Counted from the first letter of the stretch, positions 22,573 to 34,057 are shown. The stretch: 64,000 nucleotides of DNA from CAJXYS01 sp913063035 (GCF_050586465.1 NZ_JBOCEG010000001.1:62001-126000), one strand, 5' to 3'. Numbers and translations: made by a program. The notes: generated by a model from the sequence alone, not told the origin.

Positions 22573-22992
22573 ATGCGTCACGCAAACGGCTATCGCCGCC
22601 TGAACCGCACCGCCGAGCACCGCAAGGCGCTCTTTGCGAACATGGCCGGCTCGCTCATCGAGCATGAGCAGATCAAGACCACGCTGCCCAAGGCCAAGGA
22701 ACTGCGCCGGGTGGCCGAGAAACTCGTCACCCTCGCCAAGAAAGGCGATCTGCACGCGCGCCGCCAGGCGGCCTCGCGTCTCAAGCAGGACGCCCATGTG
22801 GCCAAGCTCTTCGACGTCCTCGGCCCGCGCTACAAGGATCGCCAGGGCGGCTATGTCCGCGTCCTCAAGGCCGGCTTCCGCTACGGCGACATGGCGCCGA
22901 TGGCGATCATCGAGTTCGTCGACCGCGACCCGGACGCCAAGGGCCAGGCCGACCGCGCGCGTGTCGCCGAGGAAGAGGCCGCCGAGGAATAA
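22573..22992 (+). CDS. rplQ: 50S ribosomal protein L17
   Basis: L17 is a tunnel-exit protein. It has 139 residues, starting MRHANGYRRLNRTAEHRKAL, with an acidic tail (VAEEEAAEE). It is the last gene of the ribosomal superoperon and is followed by a clear terminator. Confidence 0.98.
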   Translation: MRHANGYRRLNRTAEHRKALFANMAGSLIEHEQIKTTLPKAKELRRVAEKLVTLAKKGDLHARRQAASRLKQDAHVAKLFDVLGPRYKDRQGGYVRVLKAGFRYGDMAPMAIIEFVDRDPDAKGQADRARVAEEEAAEE

Positions 22993-23015
22993 ACCGGTCT
23001 CCTGCCGGATCGCAG

Positions 23016-23046
23016 AAACCCCGCCCCTCGGCGGGGTTTTTCGTTT
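23016..23046 (+). terminator. Rho-independent terminator of the ribosomal superoperon
   Basis: A perfect 9-bp stem (AAACCCCGC at 23016-23024 with 23031-23039) runs into TTTTTCGTTTT. It is 24 bases after the rplQ stop. Confidence 0.85.
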
Positions 23047-23138
23047 TCGGCGCATCGGGGGCGTCGCGGTTGAAACCCGCCGCCCCAGTTTGCATATCCC
23101 GCTCCGGACACAGACTGACCGAACGGAGGCCCCGTCCC

Positions 23139-24521
<1,383 letters not shown>

Positions 24522-24566
24522 CCCGTTGCGCTTTCCCCGCGCCGTCCCGCGGCTTAAGGTTTGCCC

Positions 24567-25883
24567 ATGACCGATCTCTTCGATCTTCCGGGTGCCGAGG
24601 CGCCCCCGCCCGATGCGCCGCGGCCGCTGGCCGACCGGCTGCGGCCCCGGCACCTGTCCGAGGTAATCGGCCAGGATCACCTGCTGGGACCGGAGGGATC
24701 GCTGACCACGATGCTCGCGGGCGGGCACATGTCCTCGCTGATCTTCTGGGGGCCGCCCGGTGTGGGCAAGACCACCATCGCGAGGCTGCTGGCCGACGAG
24801 ACCGACATGGCCTTCGTCCAGATCAGCGCGATCTTTACCGGCGTCGCCGAGCTGAAGAAGGTCTTCGAGTCCGCCAAGATGCGCCATCGGAACGGGCAGG
24901 GGACACTGCTCTTCGTCGACGAGATCCACCGCTTCAACAAGGCACAACAGGACGGCTTTCTGCCGCACATGGAAGACGGGACCATCCTGCTGGTCGGTGC
25001 GACCACCGAGAACCCGTCCTTCGAGCTGAACGCGGCGCTGTTGTCCCGTGCGCAGGTCCTGGTGCTGGAGCGGCTGAGCCTCGCGGACATGGAGCTGATG
25101 CTCCAGCGCGCCGAGAAGGACCTGGGCCGCGCCCTGCCGCTGACCGGCGATGCGCGCGAGGCGCTGATGGAAATGGCCGACGGCGACGGGCGCGCGCTCT
25201 TGAACATGGTCGAACAGGTCGAGACGTGGTCGGTCGAGACGCCGCTCGACCGCGCGGCGCTTGCCCGGCGCCTGACCCGGCGGGCGGCTCAGTACGACAA
25301 GTCGGGCGATGCCCATTACAACCTGATCTCTGCGCTTCACAAGTCGGTGCGGGGGTCGGACCCCGACGCCGCGCTCTACTGGTTCGCGCGGATGCTCGAG
25401 GGCGGCGAGGATCCGCGCTATCTGGCGCGGCGGATCACCCGCATGGCGGTGGAGGATATCGGCCTTGCCGATGCCCAGGCGCAGACGCTCTGCCTGCACG
25501 CCTGGGAGACCTATGAACGCCTCGGCAGTCCCGAGGGCGAATTGGCCCTGGCAGAGGCGGTGATCTACCTGGCGCTGGCGCCGAAATCGAACGCGGCCTA
25601 TGTCGCCTACAAGGCCGCCCGGCGCGCGGCCAGCGAGACCGGGTCGGAGCCGCCGCCCAAGCATATCCTGAACGCGCCCACGAAGCTGATGAAGGCGCAG
25701 GGCTACGGCGCCGGTTACGAATACGACCACGACGCCGAAGCGGGGTTCTCGGGGCAGGACTATTTCCCCGAAAAGATGAAGCGCCCGGTTCTCTACCAGC
25801 CGGTCGAGCGCGGCTTCGAGCGGGAGCTCAAGAAACGCGTCGACTACTTCGCGGGGCTCCGCGCCAAGCGGGGCAGGGGCTGA
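24567..25883 (+). CDS. rarA: Replication-associated recombination protein A (RarA/MgsA AAA+ ATPase)
   Basis: This clamp-loader-like AAA+ ATPase acts at stalled replication forks. It has 438 residues. Walker A GPPGVGKTT is near residue 62, Walker B LLFVDEIHRFNKAQQD near 114, and the C-terminal tetramerisation region includes RRITRMAVEDIGLADAQA and YFPEKMKRPVLYQP. An N-terminal segment (MTDLFDLPGAE) matches the family's SSB-interacting N-terminus. I use ATG 24567 after AAGG; a TTG six bases upstream is less likely. Confidence 0.95.
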   Translation: MTDLFDLPGAEAPPPDAPRPLADRLRPRHLSEVIGQDHLLGPEGSLTTMLAGGHMSSLIFWGPPGVGKTTIARLLADETDMAFVQISAIFTGVAELKKVFESAKMRHRNGQGTLLFVDEIHRFNKAQQDGFLPHMEDGTILLVGATTENPSFELNAALLSRAQVLVLERLSLADMELMLQRAEKDLGRALPLTGDAREALMEMADGDGRALLNMVEQVETWSVETPLDRAALARRLTRRAAQYDKSGDAHYNLISALHKSVRGSDPDAALYWFARMLEGGEDPRYLARRITRMAVEDIGLADAQAQTLCLHAWETYERLGSPEGELALAEAVIYLALAPKSNAAYVAYKAARRAASETGSEPPPKHILNAPTKLMKAQGYGAGYEYDHDAEAGFSGQDYFPEKMKRPVLYQPVERGFERELKKRVDYFAGLRAKRGRG

Positions 25884-25890
25884 GCGCCCC

Positions 25891-25919
25891 TTGACATCCG
25901 CCGCGGGCTCGGGCCTACC
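25891..25919 (+). promoter_or_regulatory. Weak candidate promoter ahead of crcB
   Basis: A perfect -35 TTGACA (25891-25896) is followed at 17 bases by the poor -10 CCTACC. It starts 7 bases after the rarA stop. The -35 is the only strong part. Confidence 0.3.
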
Positions 25920-25940
25920 CCGGGCGCATCTGGAAACGGG

Positions 25941-26324
25941 ATGGCCATGACCTGGACCCTTCTGCAAGTCGCCCTGGGCGGCGCGATCGGCGCCGTCGGC
26001 CGGTACCTGACCGGGCTGGCCGCGCTGCGCCTCGGCGCGGGGGGCTTTCCCTACGGGACGCTGACCGTGAACGTGATCGGCTCGTTGGCGATGGGTGTCG
26101 TCTTCGTGGCGCTGACGGCGCGCGGGGCCGACCGGCTGGCGCCTTTCCTGATGGCGGGCGTTCTGGGCGGGTTCACGACCTTCTCGGCGTTTTCCCTGGA
26201 CACGCTCGCCCTCTGGCAAGAGGGGCGCCTGATCGCGGCCATGGCCTACGTCGCGGCGTCGGTCGCGCTCTCGCTCGGGGCGGTGGCGGCAGGCGTCGCG
26301 CTTGGCCGCGGGATGTTCCCATGA
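25941..26324 (+). CDS. crcB: Fluoride ion channel CrcB (Fluc)
   Basis: This is a small inner-membrane channel that exports toxic fluoride and works as a dual-topology dimer. It has 127 residues (125 if the second ATG at 25947 is used) and four membrane helices. The signatures are GGAIGAVGRYLTGLAALR, NVIGSLAMG and GGFTTFSAFSLDT, the last with the pore phenylalanines. The stop overlaps the next gene by 4 bases (ATGA). No fluoride riboswitch is visible in the 57-base gap upstream. Confidence 0.93.
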   Translation: MAMTWTLLQVALGGAIGAVGRYLTGLAALRLGAGGFPYGTLTVNVIGSLAMGVVFVALTARGADRLAPFLMAGVLGGFTTFSAFSLDTLALWQEGRLIAAMAYVAASVALSLGAVAAGVALGRGMFP

Positions 26325-27361
26325 GCGGCGTCCAACACCTGACCATCGCCGCCGAGGAGGCGGACCAGAGGCTCGATCGCTGGTTTCGCCGGCGCTTTCC
26401 GCATGTTCCCCAGGGACGCATCGAGAAGATGTGCCGCAAGGGCGAGATCCGGGTCGACGGCGGCCGGGTCAAGCCGGCCACGCGGGTCGCGGCCGGGCAG
26501 TCGGTTCGGGTGCCCCCCCTGCCCGAGCCGGGCGAAGCGCCCGAGCCGCCGCGCGTCAGCGCCGCCGATGCCGAGATGATCCGCGCCGCGGTGATCTACC
26601 GCGACGACCACGTGATCGCCCTCGACAAGCCACCCGGCCTGCCGGTGCAGGGCGGCAGCGGCCAGACCCGCCACGTGGACGGCCTGGCGGAGGCGCTGCG
26701 CTTCGGTCTCGACGAGAAGCCCCGGCTGGTGCACCGGCTCGACAAGGATACCTCGGGCGTTCTGATCATGGCGCGGACCCAGCGCGTCGCCGGGGCGCTG
26801 ACCAAGGCGTTCCGGGCCCGGGAGACGCGCAAGATCTACTGGGCCGCCGTCGCCGGCGTCCCGTCGCCGCGGATGGGCACGATCCGCTTCGGCCTGGTCA
26901 AGGCGCCGGGCCACGGGCCACATGGCGAGGGCGAGAAGATGATCTGCGTGTATCCCGACGAGATCGGCGCGACGCCCGGCGCCAAGCGGGCGACGACGGA
27001 TTACGCCGTGCTCTCGGCGCTGGCCAAGCGCACCGCCTGGGTCGCTCTGGTGCCGGTGACCGGCCGGACCCACCAGCTGCGCGCGCACATGGCAGAGATC
27101 GGCCATCCCATCGTGGGCGACGGGAAATACGGACCCAACCGGCAGGACAACCTGGGCGACGGCTGGGGCGCGCAGCTGGGCGGCGAGGTTTCGCGCAAGC
27201 TGCACCTGCACGCGCGGTCGCTGCGCCTGACGCATCCGGTGACCGGGGCCGAGCTGCACCTGACGGCACCGCTTCCGTCCCATATGCGGCGAACATGGGA
27301 AAACCTCGGCTGGGCCGAGGACGACGTGCCCGAGGATCCGTTCGAGGAGGAGATGCCGTGA
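26321..27361 (+). CDS. RluA-family 23S rRNA pseudouridine synthase (RluC-like)
   Basis: The enzyme isomerises uridine to pseudouridine in 23S rRNA. It has 346 residues. An N-terminal S4 RNA-binding domain covers about residues 10-75 (EKMCRKGEIRVDGGRV). The catalytic motif HRLDKDTSG places the nucleophile at Asp141. The segment RTHQLRAHMAEIGHPIVGDG near the C-terminus is typical. The S4 domain and motif order suggest the RluC type, but the target sites cannot be proven here. It overlaps both neighbours by 4 bases. Confidence 0.9.
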   Translation: MSGVQHLTIAAEEADQRLDRWFRRRFPHVPQGRIEKMCRKGEIRVDGGRVKPATRVAAGQSVRVPPLPEPGEAPEPPRVSAADAEMIRAAVIYRDDHVIALDKPPGLPVQGGSGQTRHVDGLAEALRFGLDEKPRLVHRLDKDTSGVLIMARTQRVAGALTKAFRARETRKIYWAAVAGVPSPRMGTIRFGLVKAPGHGPHGEGEKMICVYPDEIGATPGAKRATTDYAVLSALAKRTAWVALVPVTGRTHQLRAHMAEIGHPIVGDGKYGPNRQDNLGDGWGAQLGGEVSRKLHLHARSLRLTHPVTGAELHLTAPLPSHMRRTWENLGWAEDDVPEDPFEEEMP

Positions 27362-28041
27362 GCGATGCACCGCTGCGTCTCGTGGTCTTCGACATGGACG
27401 GGACGCTGATCGACAGCCAGAACGCGATCGTGCATTGCATGGGCGAGGCTTTCGGGGCCGCGGGGCTGGCGTGCCCGCCGCGCGAGGCGGTGCTGTCCAT
27501 CGTCGGCCTGTCGCTGCCGCAGGCGATGGAACGGTTGGCGCCGGACGCCGCGCCGCCGGTGCTGGCGCGCATGGTGGCCGATTACAAGCACGCCTTCGTG
27601 GCGCAGCGCCTGGCCGATGGCGGCGAAGCCTCGGCGCCGCTCTATCCCGGTGCGCGGGCCGCGCTGGACAGGCTGTCCGCGCGCGACGAACTGCTTATGG
27701 GCGTGGCGACCGGCAAGGCGCGCCGCGGGCTGGACCATACCTTCGATGCGCATGAGCTGCGCGGGTATTTCGTGACCACCCAGACCGCCGACGATCACCC
27801 TTCGAAGCCGCACCCCTCAATGCTGGAGCGGGCCCTTGCCGAGACCGGGGCTCGGTCCGACTCGGCGGTGATGATCGGTGACACGAGTTTCGATATCGAA
27901 ATGGGGCGCGCGGCCGGCTTCCGGACGATCGGGGTCGCGTGGGGATACCATCCGCCGCAGGCGCTCGGCGCTGCAGGGGCGGATGTCGTGATCCGCGATT
28001 TCTCCGCCCTCGACGCCGCCCTGCACGCATTATGGACCTGA
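27358..28041 (+). CDS. HAD-superfamily hydrolase, phosphoglycolate-phosphatase-like
   Basis: A predicted small-molecule phosphatase of the HAD-IA subfamily. It has 227 residues with a GTG start inside the previous stop (GTGA). Motif I FDMDGTLIDS gives nucleophile Asp12 and acid/base Asp14. Motif II is MGVATGK, the motif III region has SKPHPSM, and motif IV is MIGDTSFDIEMG. The helical cap of about 70 residues matches phosphoglycolate and pyrophosphatase-type members. The substrate is unknown. Confidence 0.88.
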   Translation: MSDAPLRLVVFDMDGTLIDSQNAIVHCMGEAFGAAGLACPPREAVLSIVGLSLPQAMERLAPDAAPPVLARMVADYKHAFVAQRLADGGEASAPLYPGARAALDRLSARDELLMGVATGKARRGLDHTFDAHELRGYFVTTQTADDHPSKPHPSMLERALAETGARSDSAVMIGDTSFDIEMGRAAGFRTIGVAWGYHPPQALGAAGADVVIRDFSALDAALHALWT

Positions 28042-28045
28042 CGAC

Positions 28046-28792
28046 ATGACCGAGTGGAAACTGAAACGGTTCTGGACCGAGGCGCGCCCCGAGCCTGCCG
28101 AGGGCGGTTTCACCGTCACCCTGGACGGGCGTCCGGTGAAGACCCCCGCCAAGGCCGCGCTGACCGTTCCGACCCGCGCCATGGCCGAGGCGATGGCCGC
28201 CGAGTGGGACGCGCAGCAAGAGGCCGTCGATCCGCGGACCATGCCCGTCACCCGGGCGGCCAACGCGGCGATCGACAAGGTGGCGGTCCAGCACGGACGC
28301 GTCGCGGAGATGCTGGCCGAATACGGCGGAACGGACCTGCTCTGCTACAGGGCGGAGGCCCCGGCCGAGCTGGTGGCCCGCCAGGAGGCCGCCTGGGACC
28401 CGCTGCTGGCCTGGGCGCGGGATGCCCTGGACGCGCCGCTCGTGACAACGCGGGGCGTGATGCATGTGCCGCAGCCGGAACGCAGTCTGCAGGCCTTCGA
28501 TGCGCAGGTCCGGGCGCTCGATCCGTTTGCGCTGACCGCCCTGCATGATCTCGTGACGCTCTCGGGCTCGCTGGTCATCGGGCTCGCGGCCATTCACGCA
28601 CACCTGCCGGCCGGGGATCTCTGGCAGAGGTCGCGAATCGATGAAATCTGGCAGGAAGAGCAATGGGGTGCCGACGAGGAAGCGGCCGAGGCGGCACGGC
28701 GCAAGGAAACCGCGTTTCATGACGCGGTGATCTTCTTCGGGTTGTGCGGAGGGACCGCATCGCGCGCAAGGCCGGGGCACGAAAGCGCCTAA
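28046..28792 (+). CDS. ATP12-family F1-ATPase assembly chaperone
   Basis: This is a soluble chaperone predicted to bind the F1 alpha subunit during ATP synthase assembly, found in mitochondria and Alphaproteobacteria. It has 248 residues. The conserved features are the N-terminal KRFWTEARPEP, the segment VTLDGRPVKTPAKAALTVP, the EWDAQQEAVDPRTMPVTRAAN region and GTDLLCYRAEAP. It is the last gene of the crcB-led set. The 216-base gap to the next gene has no ORF. Confidence 0.92.
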   Translation: MTEWKLKRFWTEARPEPAEGGFTVTLDGRPVKTPAKAALTVPTRAMAEAMAAEWDAQQEAVDPRTMPVTRAANAAIDKVAVQHGRVAEMLAEYGGTDLLCYRAEAPAELVARQEAAWDPLLAWARDALDAPLVTTRGVMHVPQPERSLQAFDAQVRALDPFALTALHDLVTLSGSLVIGLAAIHAHLPAGDLWQRSRIDEIWQEEQWGADEEAAEAARRKETAFHDAVIFFGLCGGTASRARPGHESA

Positions 28793-29008
28793 TCCGGGTA
28801 GCCATTGCCCCCTTATGCCGTTGAATTATTAAGCAGGATTGGAATGCCGCACCTGACGCTTGGTTAACGAGCCAGTGCACCCTTGACTGGCTGTTGCGAT
28901 TTTGCCCAAACTCCTCCGGGCTGTGGGGGATCAATCTCTCGCTCCGTTAGTCCCGGCCGCGTGGCCGGATGAACCGCCGTCAAGGCGGACCATCAGGAAG
29001 AGGTAGAA

Positions 29009-30025
29009 ATGAAAAAATCGGTATTTCTTGGCGCGCTGACCGTTGCCGGCCTGGCGGCCGGCGCCGCGTCGGCCGCGACGCTGGATGACGTCAAGGCGAA
29101 AGGGTTCCTTCAGTGCGGTGTGACCACCGGCCTGACCGGGTTCGCCGCGCCGGACGCCAACGGCGAATGGGAAGGCTTCGACGTTGGTGTTTGCCGCGCT
29201 GTTGCGGCTGCTGTCTTCGGCGATCCGACCGCCGTCAAATTCACCCCGACCACCGGCAAGACGCGGTTCACCGCGCTGGCGTCGGGTGAGATCGACATGC
29301 TCGCGCGGAACACCACCTGGACCTTCACCCGCGACGTGGACCTGAAGTTCGAATTCACCGGCATCAACTACTATGACGGTCAGGGCTTCATGGTGCCGAA
29401 GGAACTTGGCGTGACCTCCGCCAAGGAACTGGACGGCGCCACGGTCTGCATCCAGACCGGCACCACGACCGAGCTCAACCTCGCGGACTACTTCCGCGCC
29501 AACAACATGAGCTACGAGCCGGTGCCGATCGAGACCAACTCCGAAGCGCAGCAGCAGTACCTCGCCAATGCCTGCGACGTGTACACCACGGACCGCTCTG
29601 GCCTGGCCGCGACGCGCGCCACCTTCGAGAACCCGGCCGATCACGTGATCCTGCCCGAGACCATCTCGAAAGAGCCGCTCGGGCCGCTCGTGCGCCACGG
29701 CGATCATGAGTGGGGCGACGTCGTGCGCTGGGTGCTGAACGCGCTGATCATCGCGGAAGAGAAGGGCGTCACCTCGGCCAATGTCGACGAGCTGGCCAAG
29801 GGCACCGACAACCCCGAGATCAACCGTCTGCTCGGCACCGAGGGCAGCTACGGCGAGATCCTGGGGCTCGACGCCGCATGGGCCGTCAACGCCATCAAGG
29901 CCGGCGGCAACTACGGTGAGCTCTTCGAGAAGCACATCGGGGAGAACACCCCGATCGGCCTCGCGCGCGGCCTGAACGCGCAGTGGACCGATGGTGGGCT
30001 GCTCTACGCACCGCCGTTCCGCTGA
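29009..30025 (+). CDS. bztA: General L-amino acid ABC transporter, periplasmic binding protein
   Basis: This protein captures glutamate, glutamine, aspartate and related amino acids in the periplasm (BztA/AapJ type). It has 338 residues with a signal peptide of about 22 residues ending ASA. The conserved N-terminal domain includes GFLQCGVTTGLTGFAAPDAN and GFDVGVCRAVAAAVFGD. An AAGAGG site precedes the ATG. A hairpin after the gene probably allows more of this protein than of the permeases. A TTGACT at 28883-28888 upstream is only a weak promoter candidate. Confidence 0.95.
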   Translation: MKKSVFLGALTVAGLAAGAASAATLDDVKAKGFLQCGVTTGLTGFAAPDANGEWEGFDVGVCRAVAAAVFGDPTAVKFTPTTGKTRFTALASGEIDMLARNTTWTFTRDVDLKFEFTGINYYDGQGFMVPKELGVTSAKELDGATVCIQTGTTTELNLADYFRANNMSYEPVPIETNSEAQQQYLANACDVYTTDRSGLAATRATFENPADHVILPETISKEPLGPLVRHGDHEWGDVVRWVLNALIIAEEKGVTSANVDELAKGTDNPEINRLLGTEGSYGEILGLDAAWAVNAIKAGGNYGELFEKHIGENTPIGLARGLNAQWTDGGLLYAPPFR

Positions 30026-30036
30026 TCACCATTCGG

Positions 30037-30064
30037 AAAGGGCGCGGCTTCGTCGCGCCCTTTT
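30037..30064 (+). terminator. Hairpin between bztA and bztB
   Basis: A perfect 10-bp stem (AAAGGGCGCG at 30037-30046 with 30054-30063) ends in TTTT. Such partial terminators after binding-protein genes usually raise the ratio of binding protein to permease. Confidence 0.75.
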
Positions 30065-30155
30065 CATATCCTGAACAAGAATAAGAACCTCTCCGCAGCC
30101 GGGCGATAAAGAAACCGGCGCATGCAGGGACAAGCACCAACCGGGGAACGCGTCA

Positions 30156-31415
30156 ATGTCCGCACTTTCGGAAACGCCGAAGGAGTCGTTCCGGCTGCGC
30201 ATGTTGCTTTACGATACCCGTTACCGCGCGATCACCATCCAGATCGTGGCGCTGATGGGGTTCATGCTCTTCGCAGCCTGGCTCATCAACAACATGCTGA
30301 CGAACCTTGCCGAACTCGGCAAGCCGCTCGGCTTCGGCTTCCTGACGGAGACGTCGGGCTACGACATTAACCAGTCGCTTATCGAGTACACCTCACAGAG
30401 TTCGCACCTGCGGGCCGCCTTCATCGGGCTGATGAACACGCTGATCGTCGCCGTCCTGGGCTGTGCGCTCGCGACGGTCGTGGGGCTGCTGATCGGCATC
30501 CTGCGCCTGTCGAAAAACTGGATCGTCGCGCGACTGATGACGATCTGGATCGAGGGCTTCCGCAACGTGCCGGTGCTGCTCTGGATCGTGTTCTTCATGG
30601 CCGTCCTGATCGAGACGCTGCCGGCGCCGAGCGCGTTCAGGGGCGACGACCCGGACGCGACCATGAACCTCTTCGGCAGCATCGCCGTCACGAACCGCGG
30701 GGTCTATATCCCCGAACCGCTCTTCGCGAGCGGGCTGGGGGATATCCCGGTCCTTGGCGGCCTGTTCTACGTCAGCGCGGACCTGATCGTCCTGCTCTTG
30801 TCGCTCTTTGCCGGGCTTCTCGTCTCGGGGCTGATCCGCAACCGCGCCGACCGCATCCAGGAGGCCACCGGCGACCGTCCCCGGACCTGGCACTGGCGCA
30901 TCCTGAGCGTCTTCGCCCCGCCGCTGATCGTGCTCTGGATGCTTGGCTTCCATCTTGGCTACCCGGAACTCAAGGGCTTCAATTTCGGCGGCGGCATTCA
31001 CATGCGGAACTCGCTGATCGCGCTGTGGCTCGCGCTGGGGCTCTATACGTCGGCCTTCGTGGCGGAGATCGTCCGCGCCGGGATCGAGTCGGTGTCCAAG
31101 GGCCAGACAGAGGCCGCCTTTGCGCTCGGCCTCCGGCCGAACCGGACGATGAACCTCGTCATCCTGCCGCAGGCGCTTCGGGTCATCATCCCGCCGCTGA
31201 TCTCGCAATACCTGAACCTCACCAAGAACTCGTCGCTGGCGATCGCGGTGGGGTACATGGACATCACCGGCACGCTGGGCGGCATCACCATGAACCAGAC
31301 CGGGCGCGAGCTTGAATGCGTTCTGCTGCTGATGATGTGCTACCTCGCCATCTCGCTGACGGTGTCGATGGTGATGAACTGGTACAACAACAGCGTTAAG
31401 CTGAAGGAGCGGTGA
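30156..31415 (+). CDS. bztB: General L-amino acid ABC transporter, permease BztB/AapQ
   Basis: This is one half of the heterodimeric inner-membrane channel. It has 419 residues. Its long N-terminal part with an inserted periplasmic region is typical of this subfamily. The C-terminal permease domain shows ALWLALGLYTSAFVAEIVRA and the EAA loop around AFALGLRPNRTMNLVILPQA. bztC follows with a single base between stop and start. Confidence 0.94.
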   Translation: MSALSETPKESFRLRMLLYDTRYRAITIQIVALMGFMLFAAWLINNMLTNLAELGKPLGFGFLTETSGYDINQSLIEYTSQSSHLRAAFIGLMNTLIVAVLGCALATVVGLLIGILRLSKNWIVARLMTIWIEGFRNVPVLLWIVFFMAVLIETLPAPSAFRGDDPDATMNLFGSIAVTNRGVYIPEPLFASGLGDIPVLGGLFYVSADLIVLLLSLFAGLLVSGLIRNRADRIQEATGDRPRTWHWRILSVFAPPLIVLWMLGFHLGYPELKGFNFGGGIHMRNSLIALWLALGLYTSAFVAEIVRAGIESVSKGQTEAAFALGLRPNRTMNLVILPQALRVIIPPLISQYLNLTKNSSLAIAVGYMDITGTLGGITMNQTGRELECVLLLMMCYLAISLTVSMVMNWYNNSVKLKER

Positions 31416-31416
31416 G

Positions 31417-32718
31417 ATGAGCGATACGTCCTTTGTCCGCCGCGAGATGCTCGATGCGCAGGCGCCGCCGCCGTCGCAGGTGGGGATCATCGGCTGGATC
31501 CGCGAGAATCTTTTCAGCGGGTGGTTCAACAGCATCCTGACGCTGTCCTCGATCTACGTGGTCTACTGGATCCTCGCCTCCGTCCTGCCCTGGGTGCTGC
31601 AATCCTCCTGGACGGCGACCTCGCTCAACGAGTGCCGCGAACAGATCGCGGCCGCCTATGGCGAGGGCACCAGCGGGGCCTGCTGGGCCGTGATCCGCGA
31701 GCGTTACCTGCAGCTGATCTACGGCTTCTACCCGAGCGAGCTCTATTGGCGTCCGAACCTGGCCTTCATCCTGATGATCTTCGCGCTCGCGCCGGTTCTT
31801 TACCCGAACGTGCCGCGCAAGATGCTGTGGTTCTCGGGGCTCTACCCGTTCATCGCGGGCTGGCTGCTCTGGGGCGGTACCATCTGGACGCCGATCGCCA
31901 TCGTCGCCGGTTTCGCCGTGGGCTACGGCCTGTTCCGCGTCCTGATCGATCGCTTCGGCAGCCTGGCCGCGGTGATCGCGGCGGTGCTGGGCACGGTGCT
32001 GTGGTGGCTCTTGCTGGCCGGGCCCGTGGCCGCGACGCTGGCCTCGACGATCCCGATCGGGCTGACGCCGGTCGAAAGCCGCCAGTTCGGGGGCTTCATG
32101 CTGTCGATCATCATCGGGGTGACGGGCATCGGCGCCTCGCTGCCGCTCGGCATCGTGCTGGCGCTTGGCCGGCAGTCGGACCTGATGATCCTCAAGTCGC
32201 TCTCGGTCGGGTTCATCGAGTTCATCCGGGGCGTGCCGCTGATCACGCTGCTCTTCGTGGCGTCGACCCTTCTGAACATCTTCATGCCGCCGGGGACGAA
32301 TTTCGACATCATCCTGCGGGTGGTCATCATGGTGACGCTCTTCGCCTCGGCCTATATCGCCGAAGTGGTCCGGGGCGGGCTCGCGGCGCTGCCGCGCGGC
32401 CAGTACGAGGCCGCCGACGCGCTGGGCCTCGACTACTGGAAGTCGATGCGCCTGATCATCCTGCCGCAGGCTCTGAAGATCTCGATCCCGGGGATCGTCT
32501 CGACCTTCATCGGGCTCTTCAAGGATACCACGCTGGTGTCGATCATCGGTCTGCTGGACCCGATCGGGTTCTCCAACGCGATCCGCGCCAATGCCGAATG
32601 GCAGGGCATCGTCTGGGAGCTCTACGCCTTCATCGCGCTGATGTTCTTCATCTTCTGTTTCTTCATGTCCCGTTATTCCATGTCCCTGGAGCGCAGGCTT
32701 CAGACCGGGCACAACTGA
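31417..32718 (+). CDS. bztC: General L-amino acid ABC transporter, permease BztC/AapM
   Basis: The second permease, 433 residues. It has an extended periplasmic segment (including CREQIAAAYGEGTSGACW) between early membrane helices. The EAA loop is around ADALGLDYWKSMRLIILPQA. bztD starts 12 bases downstream. Confidence 0.94.
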   Translation: MSDTSFVRREMLDAQAPPPSQVGIIGWIRENLFSGWFNSILTLSSIYVVYWILASVLPWVLQSSWTATSLNECREQIAAAYGEGTSGACWAVIRERYLQLIYGFYPSELYWRPNLAFILMIFALAPVLYPNVPRKMLWFSGLYPFIAGWLLWGGTIWTPIAIVAGFAVGYGLFRVLIDRFGSLAAVIAAVLGTVLWWLLLAGPVAATLASTIPIGLTPVESRQFGGFMLSIIIGVTGIGASLPLGIVLALGRQSDLMILKSLSVGFIEFIRGVPLITLLFVASTLLNIFMPPGTNFDIILRVVIMVTLFASAYIAEVVRGGLAALPRGQYEAADALGLDYWKSMRLIILPQALKISIPGIVSTFIGLFKDTTLVSIIGLLDPIGFSNAIRANAEWQGIVWELYAFIALMFFIFCFFMSRYSMSLERRLQTGHN

Positions 32719-32730
32719 GAGGGCTGAAAA

Positions 32731-33522
<792 letters not shown>

Positions 33523-33530
33523 GGGGGCGG

Positions 33531-33552
33531 CGGCGCGGGCTGTCCCGCGCCG
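33531..33552. terminator. Bidirectional hairpin between converging bztD and sixA-like genes
   Basis: A perfect 9-bp stem (33531-33539 with 33544-33552) with a 4-base loop fills the 31-base gap. It lacks T-tracts, so termination efficiency is uncertain. Confidence 0.5.
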
Positions 33553-33553
33553 G

Positions 33554-34057
33554 TCAGTCCAGGTCTTTCGGGACGACGAAATCCACCAGCGTGCCGGTGT
33601 CCGGCAGCACGCCGCGCCAGTCGTCGGTGCGGAAATCCAGAACCAGCGTTGCGGCCGTCGGGTACTGGCCGAATTTCGGATGGTCCGGGGCCGTCGCCGC
33701 CAGCCGCCGGGCAACCTCGCCGATGGTGGGGTTATGCCCGATCATCGCCACCGACCGGCCCCGTGCCCGGTGCAGCGCCGCGATCATTTCGCGCGGACCC
33801 GCATGGTAGAGTTCCGGCAGAAGATGCAGCTCCGCGGCGTCGCCGGGCAGCCCCCCCGAGATCAGGTCCCAGGTTTCGCGGGCGCGGACGGCATCGCTGC
33901 ACAGCACCTCGTCCGGCACGTGGCCCTTCTCCGCCAGCCAGCGCGCGATACGCGGGGCATCGTGGCGCCCGCGGTCGTTCAGCGTCCGGGCATGGTCGTC
34001 GATGTCGGGGTCGTCCCAGCTTGACTTGGCATGGCGGATCAGGATCAGGCGGCGCAT
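33554..34057 (-). CDS. Histidine phosphatase, SixA-like
   Basis: A predicted phosphatase of the histidine phosphatase superfamily. SixA acts on phosphohistidine in phosphorelays in E. coli. It has 167 residues. The catalytic motif LIRHAKSSW has the nucleophile His at residue 8-9, and the second catalytic histidine is in MIGHNPTIGE. It starts 3 bases after the upstream Fe-S protein gene, so they are probably co-transcribed. Confidence 0.85.
   Translation of the reverse strand: MRRLILIRHAKSSWDDPDIDDHARTLNDRGRHDAPRIARWLAEKGHVPDEVLCSDAVRARETWDLISGGLPGDAAELHLLPELYHAGPREMIAALHRARGRSVAMIGHNPTIGEVARRLAATAPDHPKFGQYPTAATLVLDFRTDDWRGVLPDTGTLVDFVVPKDLD

Noticed and set aside
25884..25940. Fluoride riboswitch ahead of crcB
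   Set aside because: The 57-base gap lacks the conserved pseudoknot sequence and is largely taken up by a promoter-like stretch.
28883..28911. TTGACT-17-CCAAAC as bztA promoter, or a sigma-54 site in the same place
   Set aside because: The -10 is poor, and the GG-N10-GC spacing needed for sigma-54 is not met.
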